A DNA stretch of 64,000 bases from Erigeron canadensis. Taxonomy: Eukaryota; Streptophyta; Magnoliopsida; Asterales; Asteraceae. The stretch is from NCBI RefSeq assembly GCF_010389155.1, contig NC_057764.1:2604001-2668000 (forward strand). The letters run 5' to 3'. Under the pieces are notes generated by a model, which made no database searches, had not been told where the DNA came from, and saw only the letters and a program-made list of their open reading frames with translations. A program made the position numbers and the translations under genes. Shown piece by piece: positions 1-13,000 of the stretch (position 1 is its first letter; every line of letters starts with the position of its first letter).

Positions 1-479
1 GTTGTCTTCAGGTCTGCTAAAAACATTCTCATGCTTCAGACTTCTAGCCTCTTTGGCAGATGGGATGTAGCCAATCAGCATGTCGGTACAAGAAGTTGCT
101 GACTCAAAAAACAATTAGCCAGGTAGGTCATATTCTTCACTTTTGTATATCTTATGAAGCAGCTCAACAGATAACTGCACAAACGTTCTTTGCTTTTCTT
201 CTAAAAGTATCCGATGGCTGAAAGTTCAAGTATCAAAAATCCCCCCCCCCCCATGGTGCAAAGCACCATCCTCCACTTCCTCTAGCAAGACAAACGTTTC
301 CATTGGCTGGATTGATAAGTTGAACACTCCCATCTATTGTCATGTGTTCATTGATGGTTTAATCTGTCAACCTACACCTAGACCAACAGATATACCCTTA
401 CATATGCATTTTGGAATTGATTAGTTAGATAACACTAATCAGGTAATTAGTCATAACTTAATGATAATTAAAAATAGTT
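1..479 (-). pseudogene. EFTUD2/Snu114-like GTPase fragment (middle region), broken
   Basis: Read on the minus strand, this piece carries decayed matches to the middle of the U5 snRNP GTPase EFTUD2 (plant CLO/GFA1): the stretch after the G domain that includes GNVCFA and the FV.F.LEPLYKIY-type region, and then the segment before the GPKD/DPSGP motifs. It is almost the same as 1261-1800, so it is one unit of a direct repeat. A C-homopolymer near 240-252, lost codons and stops show it is not translated. Its right side (400-479) is intron or flank that matches 1720-1800. The family assignment is inference from motif order shared with the longer copies; the repeat is seen directly. Confidence 0.7.
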
Positions 480-760
480 TTTGGAACTATAAACTTTAGT
501 GATTGTGAGAGTATAGCTATTGAAGATGTATATCCCGACTGTTTGGATGTTATTGAAGGAGTGGATGCTTCGATTAAGAAGACTGCCACACTTAGTGGCT
601 TAGAATATTTTGGTAAAAAAATATGTTTTCAGGCCCCTGCAGTTCAATACTATTGCAGCTATGAAATACATAATCCATAGTTTTGATGATATTTTGACGG
701 CTGATTATTTTAATATGATTAACAAGGGCTATCCTTTAGTTGTTGTTTCTTTGGAATATT
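480..760 (+). pseudogene. EFTUD2-like fragment, forward arm (domain II region)
   Basis: The plus strand reads a decayed version of the EFTUD2 stretch that normally carries VLIEGVDASIMKTATL; here VIEGVDASIKKTATLSGL can be read near 550-600. It continues towards the region before the GTGELYLDSIMKDL motif. The reading frame is lost after about 640. It is the mirror image of 798-1059. Confidence 0.75.
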
Positions 761-1059
761 AGGATTTAATATTTGTATTCCAAGATTTGGTGTCTGTATT
801 CCAAACAAACAACGGCTAAAGGATACCCTTGCTAATCATATTTAAATAATCAGGAGTCATAAGATCATCCAAAAAAAATGGATTCTGTATTTCACAGCTG
901 CAACAGTATTGTACTGCACTACTGCAGAGGCTTGAAAGCATATTTTTTTTCCATAATATTCCAAGCCACTAAGTGTGGCAGTCTTCTTAATCAAAGCATC
1001 CACTCCTTCAATAACAACCAAAGAGCCAAGATACACATCTTCAATAAATATACTCTCAC
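505..1059. repeat. Inverted repeat 1, arms about 260 bp, spacer 37 bp
   Basis: The left arm (505-760) and right arm (798-1059) are reverse complements at roughly 85% by eye, both carrying the same EFTUD2-like exon and intron sequence. The outer edges meet at GTGAGAGTAT (505-514) and its complement (1050-1059). The spacer is AT-rich. A transcript through it would form a long imperfect hairpin. Confidence 0.85.
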
Positions 1060-2900
1060 AGTCTTGATAAATCCACAACTTTGTAACTTCTTCTACAGTC
1101 TCACCAGCCTCATCAGTGAGCACAAAGACGCGTTTCCCTTACTGATTTTGCAACTATAAACTCTTCCTAATGCATCAAAGCGGCTATTGTCCAAATTGTG
1201 ATATAGCTTGGTAATACTGAACCCAGATGGATCACACTCTTCCATGACAATATAAAGTCTGTTGTCTTCAGGTTTGCTAAAAACATTCTCATGCTTCAGA
1301 CTTCTAGCCTCTTTGGCAGATGGGATGTAGCCAATCAGCATGTCGGTACAAGAAGTTGCTGACTCAAAAAACAATTAGCCAGCTGGGTCATATTCTTCAC
1401 TTTTGTATATCTTATGAAGCAGCTCAATGGATAGCTGCACAAACGTTCTTTGCTTTTCTTATAAAAGTATCCGATGGCTGAAAGTTCAAGTATCGTCACA
1501 AAAATCCCCCCCCCCCATGGTGCAAAGCACCATCCTCCACTTCCTCTAGCAAAACAAACGTTTCCATTGGCTGGATAGATAAGTTGAACACTCCCATCTA
1601 TTGTCATGAATTCATTGATGGTTTAAGTTATACGGGCTAATATCTCATAGGCAGTTATATGAGAGCTCGATCTCGGTTATTAATCTGTCAACCTACACCT
1701 GGAGCAATAGATATACCCTTACATATGGATTTTGGCATTGATTAGTTAGATAACACTAATCAGGTAATTAGTCATAACTTAATGATAATTAAAAATAGTT
1801 TTTGGATGTGTTTCTACTATTTGAATTTGTAATGATCAGGTGGTGTTTGAAGGGTGTTGGAACTATAAACTTTAGTGATTGTTTGTACTTGGTATGTATT
1901 TATAGGGGTGTAAGATGTAAATTTTTTATCTCTATTATGTTAAATTAGTGTGTGTTCATTTGAAAAGAAATAAAATTTATGCCACACATGCTCTCTCACA
2001 TAGTGCACCTAAATACACACAAACCTTAAATTACCACTAAAACTCGATTGATTTAGCTTAATAAATCTTAAAAAAGGAAAATGACGACAAAAACAATTTT
2101 GTAAGAAATAAACATATGTTTTGTAAATGGCAGTAAAAGTACCTCAAAAGACTTGTAGTTTAAAAGAAGTAAATAAATATTTAAAACCGGCTATTACACC
2201 AACAAACAATTATTTATATAAACATTAGCAAGTGTAACCATATAAATATATAAAAACAGAAATCCGAACACCAACCAAGAAAGAATACCTTGTTAAGTAC
2301 GACCACAATTTTTAGGTAGGTCACGGATTCCATGCTGAATCGCCCTCACTGTGTTCATCTGTTCATGAGTCAATATAGCATAATATGTTTATATAAGATT
2401 GTATAAGATATGAAAAACTGATACAGAGGAAAAAAATTAAATTTGTTAATGCACAATAAAAAAAAAAATCTTCATACCCTCCCACCCTTACCAACATCTA
2501 CGATTAGGATGAAACCATCGACAAGCTTAAGGGGAGCAGTTATTTCATCCGAGAAATCAACATGCCCAGGTGTATCGATGATATTACACATATAACATTG
2601 TGAATTGTTCTCCTCAAATATAAGTGAGTTGGGGATCGCCTAACTTGACATCTTCTTCCCCTGTATTTCGACCAATGCATCATCGACTCGCATACAATTC
2701 TCATGATTTTCAGCTATAATTTGGTAGCTAATTTCAACTAACATATTCATGAATACCGTCTTCCCATGTTGCAAATGTCCAACTAAAAAAACATTTCCAA
2801 CCAACCTAGGGTCGAACATTATGTCTTGCCTATGGTTGTAGCGAAAAACAAACAATTTCTTAAATATCAACCGATAGTAGATGACAAATTTTTTCATGAT
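798..2900 (-). pseudogene. EFTUD2/Snu114-like pseudogene, G domain to domain II
   Basis: This is the most complete N-terminal copy of the relic family, on the minus strand. At 2900-2460 a P-loop (VGHLQHGKT) is followed by a G3 motif (DTPGHVDFSDE) and LVDGFILIVD, the G-domain signature of the spliceosomal GTPase EFTUD2/Snu114, which helps activate the spliceosome. A TAG stop at 2640-2642 interrupts it, and the second piece ends at a plausible splice donor (GTATGAAG). Sequence from 2450 to about 1620 is intron-like and recurs at 33230-33760 and 46250-46518/55760-56200. From 1607 to 860 come GNVCFA, SATSCTDMLIGYIPS, DPSG, ITKLYHN, EEVTKLWIYQ and IEGVDALIKKTATL in EFTUD2 order but with frame breaks. 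Retained introns point to genomic duplication, not retroposition. Function is very unlikely. Confidence 0.8.
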
Positions 2901-5900
2901 TTTTCTCTTAACATATTTTAATCATACAAGCTGATACAAGTTAAAGGTACTAATGCCCTTATGCGTAATCTCACATATTATTTACCAGCTAGGATCTTCC
3001 CCATGATTAATTGTCAAGCATTTTCTTAAAATGACTCGTAAAACTTTGTTTAGTTATACTTTGTTTTCTTTGAGGTGTCATCTACTAAATCCATCCCAAA
3101 ATAGCTTTTCAACTTACCATTTATTAAGTCTCAAAATAGTTGTATGCTTCTAAAAAAGGCTACATATATTTCACTAGGTTTCTCATTGATACCCCTAACT
3201 CAAATTAATATAATATAACATAAAAGACATTAAATAAATAGTGAACGGTTAAATGAGTAAGACATAATCTGCAATTTTTAAAATTTTCTTAAACCAAAAG
3301 TTGCCTAGTAAAACACGAGAAATATAATATATATCACTCATCAAGGTTGTAGAACTCATGGATCGAGATAGGCTCGACAATGTCTGGAAGCATGATTTCT
3401 GGAGAATTCAGGGAGACATCAATGAGTAACTTATATATAAAAATCAAAATTTATGAAATTATATGTACTAGCAAATTAAAAGTATCTAAGAAACTTCAAA
3501 CTTAATCATGATACTCCAAAAACATTAACATAATTGTTTAAATAGAAGTTTGACTTGTTTGACCTTGACTGATATTTGACCGAGCCGATATTTTACTGAT
3601 TTTACATTTATTTGACCAATCCCAGCCGATTTTACTATGTTTGACCAGATTCCATAGCATTAACCAATTGCTTGGCCGATTTTCGCCAATTGGTATCCTT
3701 GACAAGCCGATCCCAATTTGGATCCTGAGATATCGTGTTCTACAACAATGTCATTCATCCATGAGTTGCTACTAAGACTAAGAAATGCATTTATTGGATG
3801 AAAAAAAAACTGCTTTATATTACCTTTTAGGACATCAAATTCTTGATACTTTGCTTGTGACCTATAATAACAACAAAAGTTAAAATGCCATCAGTAAATG
3901 AGCTGGCTAATAGTATGAACAAAACTTCTAAAGATAGTCACACCTTTGGACTTGGTGATCCCCAAGAGGATAAGTTGCGGCCAACTGGATGACATGACAC
4001 GCTCTGTTTTTAGAGAAACACAAAAGAGTTTAGTAAGGCCTATAAGTTTTTAGAGAAACACAAACGAGTTTAGTAAGGCATATAGGCAGACCAAAACAAA
4101 AAGAAACATTATATACTCAGAGGCAAAAACAAAGGGGATAACACATATGATGCTAGCAACTTATATGTTATGTAAGGGCATAACTTATAAGACCAATGCT
4201 AATAAAAAAAAAATAATTTACACATTTAACTTTTTACCTATCAACAAAAATCAATAGAAACTTTCCCAAAACAAGTGGCACAAACACATTTAAACTTTAA
4301 ACGTAGCCCAGATGTAAACTCTATCCTAAAAGTAAATTGAAACTGGCTTGAAGATCTACGTGCCAATTATGTGTAAAATTTAACTTGACACGGAACCAAT
4401 TCATTTAACAGCTTGCATGCAAAACATTTAAAAAAAAAGGGGTCGATAGTGAGAGTACACACATTCCAATCAAATCATTGCAGTACCTATGCCTTTCATA
4501 AACCTTTGATGTTGTAAGTTTGTAACCAATAACGTAAGAAAAAATTTCTATTATATGCTTCTTGTTTATCAAATAGAAACATGTACCCATGTTTTGTATT
4601 TCAATTAAATAGAAATACCATTTTATCCGGAAGAGATGATTGTTGTCATCGATATTCGAAAAAGCGTAGATACAAGGTAGATCTGAAAATGTAGGTTTGA
4701 TCTAGAAAAGGTCATATGAAAACGTAGATCTGCTTGGAAACACTTCCATTTTATATCTGATTGGAAAGAAGTGATGGTTGTTGCTCGATGTGGTCCGGAA
4801 AGAGAGATTTGAATCCGTTGGATCTAGTGAAAATTAATAAAAAAAAATGGATGAATGAGTAAACATACAATAAGAGAGAGATAGTAAGAGAGAGGGGGAA
4901 ATATGCAAGTGGTCCATATACAAGTGGGGTGGTTCATATTTATTATTGGGTCGATACTACTTTTAAATTCAAAGAGGTGTGCAACGAGTACACGCCAATA
5001 AATATTAGAAATTACTTGCTCCATTTTTTTTAAATACATAAATTAAATATCTTAAAAATCATTGTGGACCACCACTGTAGATGATAAATAAACCATGGTG
5101 GACCACCGCCGTACCACCAGAGCACCACCATTGTACTCACCGACGTTCCCCAACATCAGATCCAACCATAAACCATGGTGGATCCGACAAAGATGATTGT
5201 TGCTGTTGATCTCATCTGAAAAAGTGTAGATCTAAAGTAGATCTAAAAACGTAGATCTGACCAGGGTTATTTGTATATGATAGGAAAAGAAGTGATGGTG
5301 ATGTCGTCGATATGATCGGAAGTGAATAAACAAGTTGTTGACGTCGATCTCATCGGAAGTGATGCTGCAGTGGATCTAGTCCTGCAAAAGGGCTGCCATA
5401 ATCATCTTCGTCGGTGATGGGTTATATATGTCTAAAGCTGATCATAGCCAAGATATGTTTTGAGAAGAAAGCTAGGTTGGAGAGAGTAATGCTGGTAAAA
5501 AAAAGTAAGATCAAACGAAAGGAAGGAAAAAGTTAATATGAAAGAGAACAAGTGAGGGACAACTCTTTATGTATAGAAGAAAGACCAGTGTATTATGTAC
5601 TGTGTATTATGTACCGAAAAGAGGAACACTCTAAATTTAAATAAAGGAAGTGTGTGGATAGCATTTGCCTTTTAATTTTTGCCTTATAATTTTAAAAAGA
5701 AATGAGAAAGTTTATCTTTGTCAAAGTATCTTACATTTTTTTTCTAACTTCTGTATGTTGTATGCATACATACCAAACTAGACAAATGTCCACACAATTT
5801 AGTGGTATGGTGACGATGGAAAAGAGTGGTGGTGGCGTCGGCGGGTGGTGGTGACAGAGATGGTGGTATTAACATTGGCAGATCCAGAAATTTTAAGTGT

Positions 5901-6206
5901 CGAAGGCTAAAAAAATGTTAGTCGCAGAGTTGTTCGTTCTTCGGTGCAATAAGCGAATCTAAAAAATCGGATTTTCAGATATATAGTAATATAGATAATT
6001 TATACTATTGGTTAGGGGTCTTGGGACTTAAGGAATGGTAATAATTATCATTAATGATGTTTGGTTTGTTATATATTGAGTAGTCGACATTACCCAAAAC
6101 TATATAATACATCATTATCCAATAAATCGAGGGTAATAAAACTAGGTAACCAATACCCCAATTCTAAATATATTCTTTAGTATTCTCTTGCTTTTCCCAT
6201 TGCCAA
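2901..6206. other. Noncoding stretch, no gene recognised
   Basis: I see no supported gene here. A near-perfect tandem duplication of about 48 bp lies at 4009-4085. A diverged direct repeat built on GTAGATCT words occurs at 4630-4740 and 5190-5260. The stretch near 3550-3740 repeats GCCGAT and TTTGACC words and looks like a decayed element. CACC/GGTGG-rich patches (5060-5160, 5820-5880) resemble the edges of other decayed elements. Confidence 0.5.
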
Positions 6207-6516
6207 TTAGGCTAAACGAAGTGGGGCAATATACCCTCTTTTTTCGCCCAAATTTCGCCCTCCACACCATGTCATCTCGCCGATTGCGCCCAAACACCCC
6301 TCCCGATGGATTTTTTTTCGCCCAAAAACTCCATTGACCATTCCTTGTTTTCCGTCCCCAAACCTGTCCAACCGATAGTTTTCAAATTTTTTATTTTTTA
6401 CTTTTTTTTGTTCTTTCTATATATACATAAACCCACATCCTTTTTACATACAACCAAAACAAAACCAACACCCCTCCCAAAGTTATATAAATCATACACT
6501 ACATTATTTAACAATT

Positions 6517-8157
6517 ATGGAAGATATGGATGAGTTTTCATCTTCAAGTTCGTCATCAAGTGGTAGTTCGACCGATCTAGACGAGGCTATCGAGGATACA
6601 ATCGTTTTGACGATAAACATGATGTTAGAAGCCGCAAGAGAAGTAGAAGAAGAGGAGGGGGGCGCACCAATACCGCGTGTTCCCGGTTTTAGACGAAGGG
6701 CGGTCCTAGATCGTAGACAGCATGAGCCAATGAACGGTTGATGCGTTTTTACTTTGTTGACAACTCTGTATATCCACCGAGGGAGTTTAGGAAGCGCTGT
6801 TGTATGAGTAAATGTTTATTTTTGCAAATAACAAAAGATTTGGAAGAGAAGTATACGTATTTCCAACAATGATACGATTGTCGTGGGAAGTTAGGTTTTA
6901 CCGGGATACAAAAGTGTACTGCGGCGCTTCACCAACTAGCCTACGGCAGTATGGTCGACTCATTTGACGAAAATTTCGAGATGTCGGAAAGGGTTTTACG
7001 AGAGTCACTAGCCAACTTTTGTGAAGGTATCAATCTAATACTTTAGTTACGTAGTTTTACATTTTATTATAATTTAGATATTATAATTTAGTTACCTAGT
7101 TTCACATTTTATTATATTTAGATATTATAATTTAGTTACCCAGTTTTACATTTTATTCTAATTTAGATATTATAATTTAGTTATCTAGTTTTACATTTTA
7201 TTATAATTTAGTTATTATATTTTAGTTACGTAGTTTTACATTTTATTATAGTTTAGATATTATAATTTAGTTACCTAGTTTTAAATTTTATTATAATTTA
7301 GTAATTATATTTTAGTTACGTAGTTTTACATTTTTATAGGTGTTAGAAGTATATATGGGCCGACTTTTCTACGTAGGCCTACTTCAGGCGATATACAACG
7401 GCTTTATGATGTGCATGAGCAGCTACATGGTTTCCCGGACATGATAGGTAGTATTGATTGCATGCATTGGGCGTGGAAGCTGTCTCCTAACACATGGTGT
7501 GGTACGCATACACGAGGGGATATTGGGCAACCGTCTATGATACTTCAGGCTGTCGCATCGAAAGATTTGTGGATTTGGAACGCTTATTTTGGGCAGCAAG
7601 GTTCAAACAATGACATAAACGTATTTGAGTTGTCGCCCATACTTGAAATTATATCCGGTTTGGCACCTACAGGTTAGACTTACAAAACTTGACATTATGA
7701 TTAATTGTTATAGGCTTCAACATTACACTTATTATGTAATTATAATGTATTAAAGTTATAAATTAGAGCTCCTTTTTATGCAAACGACAATTATTATAAA
7801 GCCAGATAGATATTATTTGAGTGATGACATCTATCCAGAGTATGCTACCTTCGTGAAGTCATTTACCAACCCAATTGATGACAAAAGAAAATACTTCAAG
7901 AAAAAACAATTGGGTCATTTGGCGCGAAAGGATATTGAGCGAGCTTTGGCGTGTTGAAGAAGCGTTGGAAAGTTATTAGCTTTCCATCACGGTTTTGGAG
8001 CAAGGAGAGGATGCATGACGTGTTATATACATGTATTATTTTACATAACATAATTTTGCAGGACGAAGACAAAGCTTACTGTCAAGACTTCTACGAGCAT
8101 GATCCGACTTTGGACGAGGATTATTGGATCAAGAAACTCCAATGGAGAAGCGGATAG
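6517..8157 (+). pseudogene. Harbinger-type transposase (plant DDE_Tnp_4 / Plant_tran family), broken
   Basis: An acidic, serine-rich N-terminal part (MEDMDEFSSSSS...) leads into the DDE nuclease. GFTGIQKCTAALHQLAYGS lies near 6895-6955. GSIDCMHWAWKLSPNTW (first catalytic Asp) is near 7450-7500. YYLSDDIYPEYATFVKS (second Asp) is near 7810-7865, and KDIERAL, the usual site of the catalytic Glu, is near 7930. The lesions are small: a frame loss near 6733, a TGA at 6870-6872, and a one-base loss near 7950 that splits ERAFGVL-type sequence into two frames. An AT-rich intron-like insert (7027-7336) carries 45-bp tandem repeats. Another noncoding insert sits at 7675-7780. The enzyme would have cut and pasted its own element; it cannot be made now. 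Confidence 0.85.
7043..7336. repeat. 45-bp tandem repeat, about 7 units, in transposase intron
   Basis: TTAGTTAC/TTAGTTATC words recur at 7043, 7088, 7132, 7177, 7222, 7267 and 7312, a step of 44-45 bp, with AT-rich filler ending in ATTTTATTATAATTTAG. The array ends at a plausible splice acceptor (TTTTTATAG) before the exon encoding GVRSIYGPTFLRRPT. Confidence 0.85.
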
Positions 8158-8629
8158 AGAACTCAAATGCGGTTAGAAGCAGGAAAACACATAACATGTT
8201 ATTGGCGGATTTGGTGGATCATGTATGGGAGAACCGCACGAGGGCGAATGAGGAAGAATACGTACCGCCTACCGTTGAATCCTACTTTAGCGATCACGAC
8301 TAGTTTTTATTCTATTTTGTTGTATGGTGTGTATTTGAACTTTATTAATCATGTATTTGAACTTTAATATTTATGTATTTAAACTTTAATAATTAGTTTT
8401 TATTCTATTTTGTTTGTATTTTTTTTATTTATAGTAAGATGTTCATTTTTTGAAAAAAAATGGAGGTAAAAAAAAAATAATTAAAAAAAATCAATGATTG
8501 GAATGTGAAAAGTGTCACAAGTCCCCCGACCTTAAAACTTGCTTCACTCCCCCTTTTCCTACCAAAATCTTCTTGCTTATATGGCGCCACATGGCGTATA
8601 TCCCCCTCTGCCCCCTCCTTTTAGCCTTA

Positions 8630-10067
8630 GTACTTACACCTTGTTGAGGCACTTTCATGAACTAATTTTATATGATAGTATAAATTATTTTTATTATTGG
8701 GCTGTTTAGCAAATAAAGAATGGAAACATAATATTAAAAATGAGAGAAAAAAAATATTTGAAAGAGAAAAACATATTTTGGGAGTATTTGGTAACAAAGT
8801 GCAATAAGATTTCTACATGATACAGAATTCATAAAAACTTAAAAAGCATGTCGGGATAGGTTTTGTGTTGTTGGTCTATTAATTAACAAGAAACTAAGTC
8901 AATGAAGTTACAAAACCGTGATCCATTTGCTTGGATCTCAAAGGAAAATGATACAAGATTGTTTCAAGTATGAATCACTAATCTGATCATGAAATGACAA
9001 TAGTGCGGCAGCTTTAAATTCAATTCAAATTTTAAACATATGTAACTGAAATGACAATGGTGCGGCTTAGGGGCGGGACTACAGGAGTAAGATTTCTATC
9101 CCCCGAAGGCCCAAACTCCGAAAACTAAGGTACCCCATATAATAAATTGAAACCAATTGCCTTGAAACTTCACACACAGCTTGACTATACCAGTAATCTA
9201 GATATCTAACCAAACAAACAGGCTTGAAAGTTTTTAAGTTGTACTAAGAAATTTCTAAAGCCTTGTATATACAGTCAGACACATGTATTGAAGATGCCAG
9301 CCCCATATATAGTTGAAACTCGTAGCCCTTGAAAATTGCTACTGTTACAAGTTATTCGTTCGCAAAGTTACCTATTCAAAGCTAGTTGCAACTTTGACTT
9401 TACAAAGTCAACGGGGTCTTGTGTAATAATTTCCATACGATTTCATAGTCTGCACAATTTCATATTCATTGCACAACCCATTATTTTAATATTCAAATTT
9501 TATGCTTTAGTTATAACTAATTAATTATGTTGAAGTTACAGAATACCCAGATCTCTTATAACTTGGCTACAATCATATGCTCCTCGTGGATACCATACCC
9601 ACTTACCCTATCTAATATAAGGGTAAATTAGGTTTGTTTTTGTTCGCTACTTGGACAACGACCACTATCCCCCAAAATCCGAAATCTAAATACACCATAA
9701 CCCACTGCTTTCCGGTTGGTGATCATATCCGTCTAAAGCCCATTGAGCCATGTGTTCACCAAACGCTAACCTGCTCCCAGCGGATATTTACTAAAAACCA
9801 TTTTGATCGCCATGAAATTGAAACTAATACATGAAGCAAAATATTGATGCATCAAAGAGTAAAATCTTTCATATAAATACTTAATGATTAGAAATCTAGA
9901 ATCATTGAGGACTTATTATTGGCATAGAATTTTTATTTATAACAGAAAAGGTAACAGCCTTGGATTAAAAGGGGAAAATGACAGGAATTTTTCAAGGACT
10001 TTGAGTTTTGCATCTTAGATATTAGAACATCACGCGTTCATCACTTAGAAATTAGACATATTACAAC
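8630..10067. other. Intergenic stretch, no gene seen
   Basis: AT-rich sequence with no supported coding region between the Harbinger element and the LRR gene. A near-repeat (GAAATGACAATRGTGCGGC) occurs twice near 8991 and 9048. The last part (about 9930-10067) is the 3' side of the receptor-like protein gene and probably holds its 3' UTR, but no polyadenylation site can be fixed. Confidence 0.4.
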
Positions 10068-13000
10068 TTAACAATACTTATGCATAACATCAGACATCAT
10101 ATACCACAACTTACCTAAGAAACGAAAATATGCAAGCCTCCATGAGTTGCTGATCATCAACGGTGCCACAACAAACCAAAAACCAGCGAGGAATCCAAGC
10201 ACAATACAAATAATCAACCCCCACTCTGCTCTGTGTGATACATCATCTTCATTTTGGTCTACTGTATCAGGTACTTCAACTGCACAACTAGGGAGCGGAT
10301 CTCCACAAAGTAAGTTGCCAAGGAAGCTGGACTCGTCGAAGCTGTGAAACTGAGTACTCGATGGGATTGTTCCTGTCAAGTTGTTGTAGGACACATTGAA
10401 GCTGCTCAAGAATTCTATGCTTGACAAGCTCACAGGAAGTTCCCCTGAAAGCTTGTTCAGTGACACATCAAAAGATTCAAGTGCGTTTATGTTTCCAATT
10501 TTCTCGGGGATACTTCCTGTCAATTGATTTCTTGATAAGTTCAACGACTGTAACTTCTGGAGGGTTGTTAGCTCAACAGGGATGTTCCCAGAAAATCTGT
10601 TATTTGAAAGGTCCATTAGCATCACCAGATGAAGGATACTGTCATACGCGTGTATTTGTCCCTTTGCAACCAATGAATCACTAATTATAACATTTTCTGA
10701 TATGTCAACGGCTCTATAATTAAACGTCTCTGTGGATGTATTTTCTACCCCCGAGAGGACACTAAAGTTGTTGAAGCATCTTGGAATATTTCCTGACAGA
10801 TTATTATTAGCAAGGTCCAAGATCTGAATAAGTTTTTGATAACAAAGCTCGGGAGGAATATTTCCATCAAAATGATTGGATCTAAGGTTGAGAAGTCTCA
10901 ATAAAGAGAGGTTTCTTCCAAACCATGCTGGAATGCTTCCAACAAGTTCATTTCCACCAAGTTGAAGGATCTCCAATCCTGTCAAGTTCATCAGAGAAAC
11001 GGGAAAACTTCCAGAGAGCTTGTTCCCACGCAGATTCAACGCCCTTAGTGTGTATGAAGAACCCAAAGTTCTTGGAATACCACCCGACAGATTATTATTC
11101 TCCAAATTCAAGAAATACAATCTCTCCGAGAACTTCTCCCAACATTCAGGAATGACCCCTGAGAAACTGTTATATCCTAAATTCAGAGACTTGGTCCATT
11201 GCACATCATGGGGACACAAAACATGATGTAATGACCCCGTAAAGGAATTATTTGATAGATCCAGTTGGATTGGCAGACTAATATTGGATAAATCTGGTAA
11301 ATTCCCCCTAAACTTGTTGGAACTTAAGTCGAGTGTGTAAAGACCTGCAGGGATACTCAACAACGGTCCTTGGATATGATTTTTTGACATATCTAAGTAA
11401 ATTAAATTGGGAAATGATCTCCAAAATGACTCGGGAGGCATGTGTGAAATGCCTGTGTTGCTCATGTCCAAATTCTGTAATTTCTTTTGTGATCCCAGCC
11501 AGAACGGAAAACGAGGTCCTAAACACCAATCTTCCAAAATTAACCATTCTATCTGAAAAGGGGGAATCCAGTTTGCAAGTTGTAGTCTTAGGGTTAAGTT
11601 GTTTCCTTCCTTTAGATCTTTTGAGCTAAATCGTTTATCATTTAGAGATTTCAAACTTGATAGTTTGGCAAAATGAGCTTCTGTAACATCACCGGTCAGC
11701 AAGTTGTTAAAAAATTTTAATTCTTTCAACTTCGAAAGTTGACCGAGGCTATTAGGAAGGCTGTCGTTCAACTGGTTATATGAAAGATCCAACTCCATCA
11801 ACAACGATAATTGTCCAATAGAGTCAGGAATGTTGCCGTCTAATTGGTTATTTGAAAGATCCAACTTTATCAACGATGACAATCGTCCAATAGAGTCAGG
11901 AATGCTGCCATTAAGTTGGTTATAAGAAAAGTCTAAATTCTCCAACAATGACAATCGTCCAATTGAGAATGGAATAGGGCCGAAAATTAGATTTCCACTA
12001 AGGTCTAATGTCTTCATTGATGATAACATTCCAATGGAATCTGGAATTGTACCAGCAATGTGGTTATATTCAAGTTCCAGATGTTCCAAATGGATCAGTT
12101 GTCCAAGTTGATCTGGTAGACGACCAGAAAGACCCGAGAAACGCAATTGTAGTGACTCCAAGGAAGGCGATTTACACTTGTCAAAACTTTCAAGAAGGTT
12201 TGTAAAATCTGTGTTACCCAAATCATTATCTGACAAATCCATGTCCCTTAAATTACAAAAATTACCTAATGATTTAGGAATTATGTTGGTCAGTTGATTT
12301 TCTGATAGGTCGAGGCTTTGAAGAGAGGTCAAGTTGTGAAGGGATTCAAGTACTGAGCTGGAAATACTACAAGACTTCATATCTAACAAACTCAGATGAC
12401 CACCGATACTAGACAATCCATTTAATACTAAGGAAGAATTCATGAAATCGTTTTCAGAGACGTGAAGCAACTGAAGAGAAGTCAAGTTGCGGAAGCTATA
12501 TATACTGCTCGGAATAGGCCCATGAAAATTGCACCCACTTAAATCCAATGAAACTAGACTACTTATATCAAACATCCACGGTGGCACCGAAGTATTAAAA
12601 TTGTTACCAGAAAGATCGAGCAAGGAAAGGGATGTGAGATTAAAACTAGAAACTTGGGGATGTATATGCAAGAGTTGACAGTTAGACAGATGCAGTTGGG
12701 CCAAAGACGGAAGGGTGTTAATCACCTGAAGCCAATTGGTTTCTTTGCTTAGGTCCACATTGCTCATATCCAAGTGATGTAACATGCGTAGGCTTGATAA
12801 CCAATGCATGTTCGTCATGCTTGTTGATCCAGATCCATTAGGATAATCACCAAGAGAGAGGACATGCAATTGCGAAAGGTTTCCGAATTGAGGGGGAATA
12901 ATCCCTCCAAAATTTGAATACGAAAGATTAAGATACTCAAGATTTTTAAGAGAGCCAATAAAATTAGGAACTTGGATATCTCCAAAATCATTGCAGCTTA

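Larger units (their letters stand above)
1..1870. repeat. Direct repeat, about 1,260-bp offset (1-503 and 1261-1883)
   Basis: Sequence from position 1 recurs from position 1261 with few changes. The left unit lacks two blocks that the right unit has. One lies in 1624-1680. The other lies between two TTGG words at about 1804 and 1859, as expected of a deletion between short direct repeats. The left unit then switches at a shared GTGAGAGTAT into the forward-oriented arm at 505. Confidence 0.85.
6210..8626 (+). mobile_element. PIF/Harbinger DNA transposon, 2,417 bp, TSD TTA
   Basis: The element begins GGCTAAACGAAGTGGGG and ends with the inverted relative of GGCTAAAAGGAGGGGGC. It is flanked by TTA at 6207-6209 and 8627-8629, the three-base target duplication typical of PIF/Harbinger elements. 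It contains a decayed DDE nuclease gene on the plus strand. A Myb-like second ORF, usual in autonomous members, is not seen. So this is a once near-autonomous, now immobile copy. Confidence 0.88.

Noticed and set aside
878..1159. 93-codon plus-strand frame
   Set aside because: Antisense to the EFTUD2-like exon in the right arm of inverted repeat 1; its text is a reverse-strand shadow.
11308..11629. Open frames on both strands inside the RLP gene (for example 11333-11629 plus)
   Set aside because: They are shadows of the LRR coding frame; the minus-strand 1,117-codon frame explains the region fully.
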